DNA of 64,000 bases from Alloyangia pacifica. Its GTDB lineage: Bacteria > Pseudomonadota > Alphaproteobacteria > Rhodobacterales > Rhodobacteraceae. The stretch spans positions 1 through 64,000 of the forward strand of contig NZ_JAIVKX010000017.1 of assembly GCF_020524285.1 (NCBI RefSeq). Reading direction: 5' to 3'. The position numbers and the translations under genes were made by a program. Shown here one piece after another: positions 38,185 to 47,209 of this stretch; position 1 is the first letter of the stretch, and every line of letters starts with the position of its first letter. The notes under the pieces are model-generated. The model saw only the letters and a list, made by a program, of their open reading frames with translations, did no database searches and was not told where the DNA came from.

Positions 38185-39423
38185 ATGGGCAGCACAAGAC
38201 GGAATTTCCTGATCACGGGCGGGGCATTGGCCCTGCTGGCGGGCTGCGGAGGCGGCGGCTACTCGGGTGGCGCCGCGGCGCCCGACGATCCCACGTTGCA
38301 ACCGCAGCCGAACCCCGGCTGGGACGCATGGGTCGCCTCCTTCCGGAGCCGGGCGCTGGCGCAGGGCATCTCGGCGGGCACCTATGACGCGGCCTTCCGC
38401 TCGGCGGGCTTCCTGCCCGGCGTGGTCGAACGCGACCGCAGCCAGACCGAGTTCACCCGCACGCTCGAGGACTACCTCGCGATCACCGCCAACGAGCAGA
38501 AGGTCTCGCAGGGGCGCTCGGAGCTGCGCCGCAACATGGGTGTGCTGCGCGAGATCGAGGCGCGCTACGGCGTGCCGCCGCATGTGGTCTGCGCGGTCTG
38601 GGGCATGGAGAGCAGCTACGGCACACGGCGCGGCAACATCCCGGTGATCTCGGCCTGCTCGACGCTGGCTTACGACGGGCGGCGCGGCGCCTTCTTCGAG
38701 GCGCAGGCGCTCGCGGCCCTGCGCATCCTCGAGCGCGGCGACATTGATCCCGCGCATCTGACCGGTAGCTGGGCCGGGGCCATGGGCCACACGCAGTTCA
38801 TCCCCACCACCTACCAGAGCTACGCGGTCGACTTCCGCGGTGACGGCCGTCGCGACATCTGGTCGGACGACCCGACCGACGGGCTCGCCTCCACCGCCAA
38901 CTACCTGTCGCGCAGCGGCTGGCGCCGCGGCGAGCCCTGGGGGCTCGAGGTGCTGCTGCCTGCGGGCGGAGCCTCCATGGCGGGCGGCTCGCGCAGCGGT
39001 GCGGGCTGGGCCTCGGCGGGGGTGCGCCCGGCGGCGGGCGGCTCGCTGCCCTCGGGCTCGGGCAAGCTGCTGCTGCCGCAGGGCGCGGCGGGGCCCGCCT
39101 TCCTCGTCTACCGCAACTTCAGCGTCATCCTGCGCTACAACAACGCGCAGAACTACGGCATCGGTGTCGGCCACCTGTCGGACAGGCTGCTCGGCGCGGG
39201 ACCGCTGCGCGGCGGCTTCCCGCCGGACCGCTACGGCCTGACCATCGACGACCGGCGCGAGCTGCAGGGCCGCCTGAATGGCGCGGGCTTCGATGCGGGA
39301 ACGCCCGATGGCGTGCTCGGCAAGAAGACGACCGCGGCGATCGAAGGCTACCAGGCGCGGGCGGGCCTGCCGGTCACCGGCGAGCCGTCCCAGGCGCTTC
39401 TGGCACGGCTGCGGCGGGGCTGA
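38185..39423 (+). CDS. Lytic murein transglycosylase, MltB-like lipoprotein with peptidoglycan-binding domain
   Basis: The product has 412 residues from the ATG at 38185 with GGAG upstream. The N terminus is a lipoprotein signal with twin Arg (RRNFLITGGALALLAGC). The catalytic domain has the Glu of CAVWGMESSYGT and the family stretch GAMGHTQFIPTTYQSYAVDF. The C-terminal 60 residues are a PG_binding_1 domain (ELQGRLNGAGFDAGTPDGVL). It cleaves peptidoglycan to 1,6-anhydro products at the outer membrane. A Gly/Ser-rich insert (about residues 270-295) breaks the catalytic domain. Confidence 0.9.
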   Translation: MGSTRRNFLITGGALALLAGCGGGGYSGGAAAPDDPTLQPQPNPGWDAWVASFRSRALAQGISAGTYDAAFRSAGFLPGVVERDRSQTEFTRTLEDYLAITANEQKVSQGRSELRRNMGVLREIEARYGVPPHVVCAVWGMESSYGTRRGNIPVISACSTLAYDGRRGAFFEAQALAALRILERGDIDPAHLTGSWAGAMGHTQFIPTTYQSYAVDFRGDGRRDIWSDDPTDGLASTANYLSRSGWRRGEPWGLEVLLPAGGASMAGGSRSGAGWASAGVRPAAGGSLPSGSGKLLLPQGAAGPAFLVYRNFSVILRYNNAQNYGIGVGHLSDRLLGAGPLRGGFPPDRYGLTIDDRRELQGRLNGAGFDAGTPDGVLGKKTTAAIEGYQARAGLPVTGEPSQALLARLRRG

Positions 39424-39451
39424 GCGCCGCAGCCACCGGATCAGGCCCGGA

Positions 39452-39946
39452 TCAGACGCCCACGCCACCGCCGAGCGCGGCCTGCAGGTCGGCCAGCGTC
39501 TTCTTCTCGGCGTCCGAGACCGGCTCGCCACCGAAGCCGAGGAAGCCGCCCTCCTTGGCCGCCTCTGCGGTGCGGGTCGCGGTGTCGATCAGGAACTCGG
39601 AAAAGCCGCCCGCCTCCTCCGGCGCGGTGGTCTTCACCGTGCCGAGGATCGCCGACAGCCGGGCAATCGCGGCCTCGGTAATCTCGGGCGGCTTCTTGCC
39701 CTTTACCAGCGACTTCACCCCGTCCATCGCGGCGGAGCGGCCCTCGGAGGTCTTGTAGGCCTCGGCGACCTCGGCGGCGAGCGTGCCTGCGGAGGCATCT
39801 TTCAACGAGCCGGCCATGGCCGCGCTTTCCTGTACCGCGCCGATCAGCCCGCCGGGGTCGGCGGCGGTGATCGCCAGACCGGCCAGCATCGGGGCCTCGA
39901 GAACCATCGCCCAGTCGGTCTCGGTGAATTTTTCCTTGAGTGCCAT
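39452..39946 (-). CDS. Conserved-looking hypothetical protein (164 residues)
   Basis: This acidic, helical cytoplasmic protein starts MALKEKFTETDWAMVLEAPM and contains a Gly-rich patch (KEGGFLGFGGEPVSD). There is no signal peptide or TM helix. It converges on the transglycosylase gene. No family is recognised. Confidence 0.65.
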   Translation of the reverse strand: MALKEKFTETDWAMVLEAPMLAGLAITAADPGGLIGAVQESAAMAGSLKDASAGTLAAEVAEAYKTSEGRSAAMDGVKSLVKGKKPPEITEAAIARLSAILGTVKTTAPEEAGGFSEFLIDTATRTAEAAKEGGFLGFGGEPVSDAEKKTLADLQAALGGGVGV

Positions 39947-40180
39947 GAGATCCTCCGCTCAGTCGTTGTGAGTCCGTTTGATGTGCCGGGAGGGGCCGTC
40001 GGAGGCCCGCCCGGCGAATGGGCCGGGCTAGGGTGCAGGCTCAAAAACCGGTGCCTGCGATCGTTTCAAATGAAGGGAACGGGCCTCAATTGATTGGCCG
40101 GACCCCGGGTCCCGAACCGGAACGCTCGGAGCGTAGCTCAACCGTCGCGTGCAATCCAGCGCGACGGCGGCAGGCGGCGG

Positions 40181-41692
40181 CTAGGCCCGCGCGGTGATCA
40201 CTTTTCCGCCGACGGGGGTGAGGCTGTCTGGCAGCGCGTCTTGCGGGGCAAGGTTGCGGTAAAGCGCGTCGGCCTCGGCGAAAAGCTCCGGATCGTAGAG
40301 ATCCCGCGGCGCCCGGTCGGGGCTGGGACGGAAATGCGCGCCGAAATCGATCTTCCCCGGCGCCACGCCAAGCTCTTCGCAGAGCGCTTCTAGCGTGTCC
40401 TGCGGCGCGGCGCGCATGTCGTCCTGCAGGACGAAGATGCAGCGATCCCGAAAGCGCTGTACGTGGCGGAAGGCGTGCAGCCAGTAATTGATCCAGTAGT
40501 CCGGGGTCGTGGCATCGTGGACGGCGGGATCGAAGCCGGGAAAGAGCTGCGGTTTCAGGATCTGTCCGAACTCGAAATGCCCGATGTCGCGCATGTAGCG
40601 CCGGATGAACTCGTCGTCCTGCTGCAGCTTCAGGAAGTTGAGGTGCTGGCGCAGCAGCGATGCCGCGTGGGTCTCGGGTCGGCGCAGCGGCACCACGATG
40701 TGGCAGCCCGGAAAGGCCTCGCGCAGGTAGGGGATGCGGGCGAGATTGGCGTTGTTCTTCGAGCAGTAGCGGGCCGGGTGCCCGGGGCTGCGGGCGTGGA
40801 TCACCTTGCGCATCTGCCGCGCGATGAAGGCCTCCGCCGCGGGGTCGCGATCCTCGGCCTGCCAGAGCGCGATGCCCGCGCGTCCGTATTTGCCGGGCCA
40901 AAGCGTCTTCCACAGCACCTCTTCGAAGGCTTCGGGGCTGTCGAGGTCGATCTGCAACCCGTCGCCATGGGCGCGTTCGTGCCGCCCCACGTCGCGGCTG
41001 CGCCCACCGGCGAGCCGGTTCCACAGGGCGGGGGCGGTGAGGAAGGGCATGTCGCGGTAGGTATGGGTGGCGATGCCGGGCACCTCGTGCAGCGCATTGA
41101 GCAGCGCGGTGGTGCCGCCGCGCGCCAGCGAGGTGACGAAGATCGGCGGGCCACTCGGTTCCTGCACCGCGCCCGGCATCAGCCGGTCCTCGAGCCGCGA
41201 AGCGCCCCTGAGGACCGCCGGGCTCGAAAAGGCGAGCATGTGGAAGAAGCGGTCCGTGGTGGAATAGCGGTTGATCTCGGGCAGCGCGGCGGGGTCGTGG
41301 CGGGCCGAGCCGCGCAGGCGCCGCAGGAGCTCGGCCCCGGCGATCGCTGCGACGGAAACGATGAAGATGTAGTCGAGCCGCAGCATGAGCGAGAGCACCG
41401 CTTCGGCGGGCACGAGCCCGATCAGATCGGCCCCGAGGATCGGCACGGCGGCGAGAACGAGCGCGAGGGCAAACCGCCACAGCAGGCCGAAGGCCGCCCC
41501 GATCAGCGAGAACCCGGCCCGGCGAACCGCCACCTCCTTGGCGTCGTCTCCGAGCTCGCTGTCCATCATCGCGGTGATGCCGACCATGGCGGTGCGCACG
41601 GCGCTGCGCGCCACCGGCACGACGTTGCTGCGCCAGAGCCCGACACCGAAGCCTGCGACGGCCAGCAGGGAGACAACGAAGGTGGCGATCAT
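40181..41692 (-). CDS. Membrane-anchored sulfotransferase family protein
   Basis: In this 503-residue protein residues 1-20 and about 60-125 are hydrophobic membrane segments. From about 180 a PAPS-dependent sulfotransferase domain begins with IFVTSLARGGTTALLNAL (5'-phosphosulfate loop) and includes VVPLRRPETHAASLLRQHL (3'-phosphate site) and a late FGAHFRPSPDRA. It overlaps the start region of a small membrane protein and is followed upstream by an arylsulfotransferase-like gene. Together they suggest sulfation of a surface glycan or lipid; the acceptor is unknown. Confidence 0.82.
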   Translation of the reverse strand: MIATFVVSLLAVAGFGVGLWRSNVVPVARSAVRTAMVGITAMMDSELGDDAKEVAVRRAGFSLIGAAFGLLWRFALALVLAAVPILGADLIGLVPAEAVLSLMLRLDYIFIVSVAAIAGAELLRRLRGSARHDPAALPEINRYSTTDRFFHMLAFSSPAVLRGASRLEDRLMPGAVQEPSGPPIFVTSLARGGTTALLNALHEVPGIATHTYRDMPFLTAPALWNRLAGGRSRDVGRHERAHGDGLQIDLDSPEAFEEVLWKTLWPGKYGRAGIALWQAEDRDPAAEAFIARQMRKVIHARSPGHPARYCSKNNANLARIPYLREAFPGCHIVVPLRRPETHAASLLRQHLNFLKLQQDDEFIRRYMRDIGHFEFGQILKPQLFPGFDPAVHDATTPDYWINYWLHAFRHVQRFRDRCIFVLQDDMRAAPQDTLEALCEELGVAPGKIDFGAHFRPSPDRAPRDLYDPELFAEADALYRNLAPQDALPDSLTPVGGKVITARA

Positions 41693-41913
41693 TTGCGCGC
41701 GTCACCGCGGGCGGCGGCCCGACCCTTCATCATCCGCTTGAGCGGATACCAGACCAGGCCGACGATCAGCAGCAGCACGCCGAGCAGCACGGCAAGCGTC
41801 ACCGCAAGCGCGCCGAGCCCGGCGCCGGGTCCGATGTAGGCGGCGGCGGGATCGGGCATCGCCGCGCCGAATGTCAGCAGCAAGAGCGCCGCAAGGCGTG
41901 CAAAATTCGTCAT
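41689..41913 (-). CDS. Small membrane protein (74 residues)
   Basis: A signal or TM helix (LAALLLLTFGAAMPDPAAA) and a second TM segment (ALAVTLAVLLGVLLLIVGLV) are followed by a basic cytosolic tail (KRMMKGRAAARGDARK). YIGPGAGLGA between them is a motif common in small membrane proteins of polysaccharide loci. Its stop overlaps the sulfotransferase start, so the two are coupled. Confidence 0.7.
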   Translation of the reverse strand: MTNFARLAALLLLTFGAAMPDPAAAYIGPGAGLGALAVTLAVLLGVLLLIVGLVWYPLKRMMKGRAAARGDARK

Positions 41914-41962
41914 GCTTCACTGTCTCCTATCGGATGGGGAGGGGGGGCTCCGAGCGCCCCGG

Positions 41963-43333
41963 CTATGGCGCGGGGCAGGGCTCCCAGGCGGTTTCGAAAT
42001 AGTCGGAGGGGTAGATCTTGGCGTCGGTGATCTCGCCGACATGGGAGTCATCGAAGGCGTTGACGTACTCCCAGACCACATCGCCGGCGGCGTTGGTCTG
42101 GAGAACCCGGCCGCCGTCGAATTCCGCGATCACCATGCCGCCCTCCGGCAGGATCTCGTGCTGGCCGCGGATCGCCGACAGCATCTCCTGACCGGGGGTT
42201 TCGCCGAACAGCACCTCGGTCTCTCCGCTGACAGGCTCGACGGCGGTGATATTGGTGACGCGCGGGGCGTCGGGCTCGAGCACCTCGTCCGGGTAGACCG
42301 TGCGGTACATGTTGTTGTTGAACACCGAGATGCGGCCATCGGGGCGGAACTCGGGGTCGTGCTGGCGGATCCACGGGCCGGTCTGGTGCCACTTCACGTC
42401 CCAATTGTCCGGGTCGACCACGACAACGAGGTTGAGATCGCGCATCGACAGCACCAGGTCCCCGGCTTCGAAGAGGGGGTAGGCGCTGGCGTAGGCGGCG
42501 GGCAGCTCGGCCACCTTGTTGGAATGTACGAGCTCGTCGCGGTCCGCGGAGTGGCGGCTGAAGTCCTCGCCATTGGCGGTCAGCAGCGCCTCGAGGTGGC
42601 CGTCGCGCAAGAGCCGGGGGATCGAGACCTCCTTCAGGATCTCGCCGTCTTCGGTGATCCGCAGGATGGTGTCTTCCTTGATCTCCTGCCCGGTCGCCGA
42701 GCTGGAGAAGGGCGGCATGCGCTCCGGCGCGTCGGCGGCGACCCAGCGCTGCCGGTTCAGCAGCCAGTAGCCGCCCGCCGCCGCGGGCACGATCGAATGG
42801 TGGGTGCGCTCGTTCAGTGTCCAGAGCACCTCGCCGCACGGCGAGAGTTTCACGGTGCCGCAATACTCGTAGTTGAAGACGACCTCGCCCCGGGAGGTCA
42901 TCAGCGCGCCGTGCTGGTCGACGTGCAGGGTGCTCGCCAGATCGCAGACGCGGGTGCCTGCGTCCGGGAAGGTGCCGAAGTAGTCGAGCGTCCACTTGCG
43001 CATGACGCTGCCGTCGCGGCGCACCAGCCGTGCCTGGTTCTCGTCGTCGAAGAAGCCGGCCATGAAGACCAGCGCGCCGTCGTCGCCGATCTCGTTCCGG
43101 ACCACCCCGGCGCCCCGTCCGAGCGAGGGTTGCAGGTGGTGGCGCCTCGGGTGGCTGGTCAGATCGTTGTTGCCGAGCGTCGAGAGCGTGTCATAGGCAA
43201 GCTCGACCTGCGGGCCGGGGAAGAGATCCTTGCGCATCGCCAGCGCGCCGTAGAGGAAGCCCGCGCCGAAGATGGCGAGCAGGAGGCACAAAAGGAATAC
43301 GCGCCGAGCGATCTTGTCGGATGTCTGCGACAT
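41963..43333 (-). CDS. Arylsulfotransferase (ASST)-like membrane-anchored beta-propeller
   Basis: The product has 456 residues. One N-terminal TM helix (VFLLCLLLAIFGAGFLYGAL) anchors an extracytoplasmic propeller. HHSIVPAAAGGYWLLNRQ, WHQTGPWIRQHDPEFRPDG followed by RISVFNNNMY, and late blade repeats (GGMVIAEFDGGRVLQTNAAG) match ASST_N/ASST-type proteins, which move sulfate between phenolic donors and acceptors without PAPS. It starts the leftward sulfation-like cluster. Similar proteins without proven activity are common, so the reaction is tentative. Confidence 0.75.
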   Translation of the reverse strand: MSQTSDKIARRVFLLCLLLAIFGAGFLYGALAMRKDLFPGPQVELAYDTLSTLGNNDLTSHPRRHHLQPSLGRGAGVVRNEIGDDGALVFMAGFFDDENQARLVRRDGSVMRKWTLDYFGTFPDAGTRVCDLASTLHVDQHGALMTSRGEVVFNYEYCGTVKLSPCGEVLWTLNERTHHSIVPAAAGGYWLLNRQRWVAADAPERMPPFSSSATGQEIKEDTILRITEDGEILKEVSIPRLLRDGHLEALLTANGEDFSRHSADRDELVHSNKVAELPAAYASAYPLFEAGDLVLSMRDLNLVVVVDPDNWDVKWHQTGPWIRQHDPEFRPDGRISVFNNNMYRTVYPDEVLEPDAPRVTNITAVEPVSGETEVLFGETPGQEMLSAIRGQHEILPEGGMVIAEFDGGRVLQTNAAGDVVWEYVNAFDDSHVGEITDAKIYPSDYFETAWEPCPAP

Positions 43334-43497
43334 AATGACTGGCTTTCAAATCAACTGTCGCCCCGGAAAAATATGGGGCTGGTCCAGAAAAAAACTTCAG
43401 GCGGACGCCGGCCAGTCTTGAACAGGGCGCGCGGAATCGCAAGCTTTTCCTAGGTTGCGGGCCTGTGTCGCTGGAAGCGGCGCATCCGGGGCGGCGC

Positions 43498-44199
43498 TCA
43501 GACCACCTCGATCACGTCCTTGTCGATGGCCAGGTGATAGCCCTTGCGGGCGATGTTGCGCACCAGCAGTTCGCTGACCATCTGGTTGCCCAGCCCGTCG
43601 CGCAGCCGCTTGATCCGGGTCGCTCCGGCGGCCTCCTCGCAGTCGCTGGGATCGCGACCCGAGATCATCCCCTCGATCTGCGCCCCGGTCAGGGTTTCGT
43701 CGTCCATGCGCGCCTCTGCCAGCACCGAGAGCGTCTCGACCATCGCCGCCGTCAGCTTGAAGCCCATGGTGTTGAGATAGACCATGTTCTCCTCGCGGCT
43801 GATGATCAGCGAGCTGACCTGAATGCCCGAGCGCTCGATCTGCGCCATGCGCCGGTTCATCCCCGCCAGCATCACCAGGAAGACCAGCGCGGCGATCAGC
43901 ATGGCGGCGGCGAAGACCAGCAGCACGAAGATCACCATGCGGTAGCTCGCCAGCGTGTCGGCAAAGGCGGTGCCCGACAGCGCGAGGATCTCCAGCAGCT
44001 TCACCTCGGCCTGCGCGGTCAGGTCATGCTCGACGAAGATCCGCTCGACCCGCGCGTTGAAGGCATTGCCGTCGGGCAGGGTGAACATCAGCACCCCGCC
44101 GGCAAGAACCAGCAGGGCGACGATCGCGGCAATTCCGAAAGTGACGATGCGCCCGCCCGCACGGCGGGCGTCAGTAGCGGAGATAGAACTCGCCGGCAT
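43498..44199 (-). CDS. Two-TM membrane protein with C-terminal winged-helix DNA-binding-like domain
   Basis: This 233-residue protein has TM1 at about 20-42 (IVTFGIAAIVALLVLAGGVL), a periplasmic loop of about 45 residues, TM2 at about 88-112 (MVIFVLLVFAAAMLIAALVF), and then a cytosolic region. Its last 60 residues (GATRIKRLRDGLGNQMVSEL, then LVRNIARKGYHLAIDKD) have the OmpR/PhoB winged-helix pattern ending in a GYxL hairpin. It could be a one-component membrane regulator sensing the periplasm, topologically the reverse of ToxR. The fold call is by eye. Its start lies within the end of the upstream small exported protein gene. Confidence 0.7.
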   Translation of the reverse strand: MPASSISATDARRAGGRIVTFGIAAIVALLVLAGGVLMFTLPDGNAFNARVERIFVEHDLTAQAEVKLLEILALSGTAFADTLASYRMVIFVLLVFAAAMLIAALVFLVMLAGMNRRMAQIERSGIQVSSLIISREENMVYLNTMGFKLTAAMVETLSVLAEARMDDETLTGAQIEGMISGRDPSDCEEAAGATRIKRLRDGLGNQMVSELLVRNIARKGYHLAIDKDVIEVV

Positions 44200-44461
44200 T
44201 CTTTTTCTTTTCTTCCGAGGGCGGCTGTTCGGACAGGGCGACGACGCTCAGCAGCGTCCAGCCGTTGCGGTTGAGGCGGATCTCCAGCTGTGCGGCCGCG
44301 GTGTTCTTTGACGGGCAGGTTTCCGTCGGCAGAAGGGCGACGCCGTACTGCAGGCGCAGCGGGTCGTCCTGTTTGGCCTTGTACTCGGCATAGCACTCGG
44401 CCTGCGCCGCAGTGGCGCCGAGGGCGAGCAGAAGCGAGAGGGCGAGAAGCGGCGTGGTCAT
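44171..44461 (-). CDS. Small exported protein (96 residues)
   Basis: From the ATG at 44461 it has a clear signal peptide (PLLALSLLLALGATAAQA) and a mature part with two Cys (ECYAEYK and ETCPSKN) likely to form a disulfide. It ends in the charged stretch SEEKKKNAGEFYLRY. It overlaps the membrane regulator gene by 29 bases and could be its periplasmic partner. No family is recognised. Confidence 0.65.
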   Translation of the reverse strand: MTTPLLALSLLLALGATAAQAECYAEYKAKQDDPLRLQYGVALLPTETCPSKNTAAAQLEIRLNRNGWTLLSVVALSEQPPSEEKKKNAGEFYLRY

Positions 44462-44632
44462 GGGTGGACACTGAGCGCGCGGCGGCAGCAATTCAATAGC
44501 CCCGGACGGATAGGTGGCGGATATCCGATAACATCGGAGAGATATTGCCTGTTTTGCCGGGGCGGGCCGAGGCTCGGGTCAGATCGCGGCGGGTGCCGTG
44601 ATGCCCTACAGGTTCCCCGAAGGAGACAGCCC

Positions 44633-45235
44633 ATGTCCAGGAAGTTCATCGCCGGCGTGCTCGCGGCCTCGCTCATCGTCACCGGCTTCAACGCGGCTCC
44701 CGCCCGCGCCGCAGAGCCGCAGGACGTGGCCAAGGTCCTGGGTGGCGCGGCCCTCATCTACATCATCGGCAAGGCGGTCAGCGAGGCGCGCGCGGACGAG
44801 CGCAAGCGCGAGAAGGAGGAGAAGGAAAAGAAGAAGGCCCAGCAGGAGACCCATTGGCGCGCGCCGAACCCGGCCCCCTACCTGCCGCGCCCCTACAGCT
44901 TCGAGGGCCGGCCCGGGCAGTCGCAGTTCCAGTCGCATGCGCAGCCGCGGGGCGTGCTTCCGGGCGCCTGCCTGCGCGAGGTGCGCGGCGAGCGGGGGCC
45001 GGTGATGCAGCGCTCCTGCCTGCGCAGCGGCGCGGTGCGCACCGACGCGCTGCCCGACCGCTGCCGCAAGAAGATCCGCATCGGCAAGGACAAGGAGCAC
45101 GTCTTCTCGGCGCAATGCCTCCAGCAGTCCGGCTGGCGGATTGCAGGCCGCCGTGGCGCGTCCGACCGGGATCGGCACGGCGAGTGGAGCCGCGATGGGC
45201 ATCGCGACGGGTATCGCGAGGGTCGGCGCGACTGA
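44633..45235 (+). CDS. Exported hypothetical protein (200 residues)
   Basis: A signal peptide (FIAGVLAASLIVTGFNAAPA) is followed by a short hydrophobic helix (LGGAALIYIIGKAVS), a highly charged Lys/Glu coiled coil (DERKREKEEKEKKKAQQE), a central domain with four Cys, and an Arg/Asp/Gly/His tail (RDGHRDGYREGRRD). AGGAG precedes the ATG. It is probably periplasmic. No known family is recognised. Confidence 0.7.
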   Translation: MSRKFIAGVLAASLIVTGFNAAPARAAEPQDVAKVLGGAALIYIIGKAVSEARADERKREKEEKEKKKAQQETHWRAPNPAPYLPRPYSFEGRPGQSQFQSHAQPRGVLPGACLREVRGERGPVMQRSCLRSGAVRTDALPDRCRKKIRIGKDKEHVFSAQCLQQSGWRIAGRRGASDRDRHGEWSRDGHRDGYREGRRD

Positions 45236-45260
45236 GCGCGCCAACCGGATCCGCGGCGCC

Positions 45261-46628
45261 TCAGTGCAGGTCTTCGGGCAGCAGCAGGTTGAGCAGGATC
45301 GACAGGCCCGCCGCGGGCAGAAGCCCCGAGGTCAGCAGCACCTGTGCCGTCTGGGGCAGGTGCTGCAGCGCCGAGGGTTCGAGCTGCAGCCCGAAACCGA
45401 CCGAGAGCGAGATGGCGAAGATCACCATGTTGCGGCGGTTCCAGACCACCTCCGAGAGCATGTTGACGCCCGCGGCGCAGACCATGCCGAACATCACGAT
45501 GACCGCGCCGCCCAGCACGTTGATCGGTACGGTCGAAACCGCCGCCCCGACTTTCGGCACCAGGCCGCAGACGATCAGGAAGAGCGCGCCGATGGTCACT
45601 ACATGGCGGCTCATCACCCCGGTCATCGAGATCAGCCCGACGTTCTGGCTGAACGAGGTGTTGGGCAGCCCGCCGAAGACCCCGGCGACAGCCGAGCCGA
45701 GGCCGTCGGCGAAGGTTGCGCCGCCGACTTCGCGGTCGGTGGCCTCGCGCCCCGCGCCACCCTTGGTGATGCCCGAGACATCCCCCACGGTCTCGATCGC
45801 CGAGATGATTGCCATGAAGCACATGCCGATGATGATCGCGGCGTTGAACTCGATGCCCCAGCGGAACGGCATGGGCAGCTCGAAGACCGGCGCGTTGGCG
45901 ACGCTGCCGAAGCTGACCTGCCCCATGGCCAGCGACACGAGATAGCCCGCCACGAGCCCCACGAGCACCGCCGAGAGCGACAGCAGCCCGCGGGTGAAGA
46001 ACTTCACCGCCAGCGTCACCAGGATCACCACCAGCGCGGGCAGCCACATGGCGAGGCTGCCGAACTCCGGCGTGCCCAGCTTCGGCACGCCGCCCGCGGC
46101 GTACTGAATTCCGACCTTCAGCAGCGCGAGACCGATCATCAGCACGATCAGCCCGGTGACCAGCGGCGGCAGCGCGTGGCGGATCTTGGTGACGATGAAG
46201 CCGAGCGAGAAGTGGAACAGCCCGCCGATCACGATGCCGGTCATCAGCCCGGCCATGCCCGCAATGCCCTGCCCGGCCACCGCCGGGATCATCACCGGCA
46301 GGAAGGCAAAGGACGTGCCCTGTACGATCGGCAGCCGCGCGCCCACCGGACCGAGGTCGATCGACTGGAACAGCGTGGCGATGCCGGCGAACAGCATGAC
46401 CATCTGGATCATGTAGATCATGTTGGGGAAGTCCGGGCTGTTCGAGCCGTAGCCGAAGCCCGCGGCCCCGGCGATGATGATCGCCGGGGTGACGTTCGAG
46501 GCGAACATCGCCAGCACGTGCTGCAGCCCCAGCGGCACGGCCTTGCCGAGCGGCGGCATATAGTCGGGATCTGCCAGCTGTTCCGGCGTGCCGATGGGGT
46601 GGCCCTTGGGGGCGGTTGCGTCAGTCAT
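45261..46628 (-). CDS. NCS2-family purine (urate/xanthine) permease
   Basis: This 455-residue inner-membrane protein has about 14 hydrophobic segments. LQHVLAMFASNVTPAI, the substrate-site Glu in IISAIETVGDVSG, and GGLPNTSFSQNVGLISMTG are NCS2 signatures. It is the last gene of a ureide-degradation operon, 83 bases after allA, so urate, xanthine or uric-acid-like import is the likely role, although a rutG-like uracil role cannot be excluded because the rut cluster here has no permease. Confidence 0.9.
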   Translation of the reverse strand: MTDATAPKGHPIGTPEQLADPDYMPPLGKAVPLGLQHVLAMFASNVTPAIIIAGAAGFGYGSNSPDFPNMIYMIQMVMLFAGIATLFQSIDLGPVGARLPIVQGTSFAFLPVMIPAVAGQGIAGMAGLMTGIVIGGLFHFSLGFIVTKIRHALPPLVTGLIVLMIGLALLKVGIQYAAGGVPKLGTPEFGSLAMWLPALVVILVTLAVKFFTRGLLSLSAVLVGLVAGYLVSLAMGQVSFGSVANAPVFELPMPFRWGIEFNAAIIIGMCFMAIISAIETVGDVSGITKGGAGREATDREVGGATFADGLGSAVAGVFGGLPNTSFSQNVGLISMTGVMSRHVVTIGALFLIVCGLVPKVGAAVSTVPINVLGGAVIVMFGMVCAAGVNMLSEVVWNRRNMVIFAISLSVGFGLQLEPSALQHLPQTAQVLLTSGLLPAAGLSILLNLLLPEDLH

Positions 46629-46711
46629 TCATAGTCTCCCTCGTCGTTGTTGCGTCGTGGTTATGAGATGACCCGCCGCCTCTGCCGGGCGTCTGCGCGG
46701 GGGAGGGGCGG

Positions 46712-47209
46712 TCAGCCCCGGGTGATCAGCAGCGGCGCCTCCAGCCAATGTTCTTCGAGGTTCGGCGTGGCACCGATGCGGTCGACCACGGCAAACAGCC
46801 CCGGCGCGTGCAGGGGCGTCAGCACCCCGTGCCAGGTGCCGCGGTGGAAATTGATCCCCTGTCCCGGTGCGGCGAGGAAGGCATGCACCTCGCCGGGCGT
46901 CTCGTTCGCACCCGGGCCGGGCTCGGCGACAATCACCAGCCACTCGTTCTGATGCATCGGCACGAAGGCCTGGCTGCCCTCCGGGTGCCGCTCGACCAGC
47001 TCCAGCGTATAGGGCAGCGCGCGCGGCTCGGCGTCGAAGAGGCTGATGCCGGCCCGCCCCTCGGGGCCGAAGTCCAGCGCGGCGCGGTCATGGTGTCGCC
47101 CGCAGAGCCCCTGGTTGATGATCTTGTCCGCCGCGCCATTGACCTCGAGCACCTCGCCAAAAGGCGCAAAGGCTCCCGCGGTGAGAGGTTTCGCCGTAAC
47201 CTGCCTCAT
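46712..47209 (-). CDS. allA: Ureidoglycolate lyase
   Basis: This 165-residue cupin enzyme starts at the ATG at 47209, overlapping the upstream stop (ATGA). It splits ureidoglycolate into glyoxylate and urea, the last step of allantoin breakdown. TAGAFAPFGEVLEVNG, LELVERHPEGSQAFVPM, the metal-site region HQNEWLVIVAEPGPG and FHRGTWHGVLTPL are AllA-typical. Confidence 0.92.
   Translation of the reverse strand: MRQVTAKPLTAGAFAPFGEVLEVNGAADKIINQGLCGRHHDRAALDFGPEGRAGISLFDAEPRALPYTLELVERHPEGSQAFVPMHQNEWLVIVAEPGPGANETPGEVHAFLAAPGQGINFHRGTWHGVLTPLHAPGLFAVVDRIGATPNLEEHWLEAPLLITRG

Noticed and set aside
40463-41839. Long plus-strand frame opposite the membrane sulfotransferase
   Set aside because: Antisense shadow with Arg/Gly/His-rich low-complexity translation; the minus strand carries the sulfotransferase motifs.
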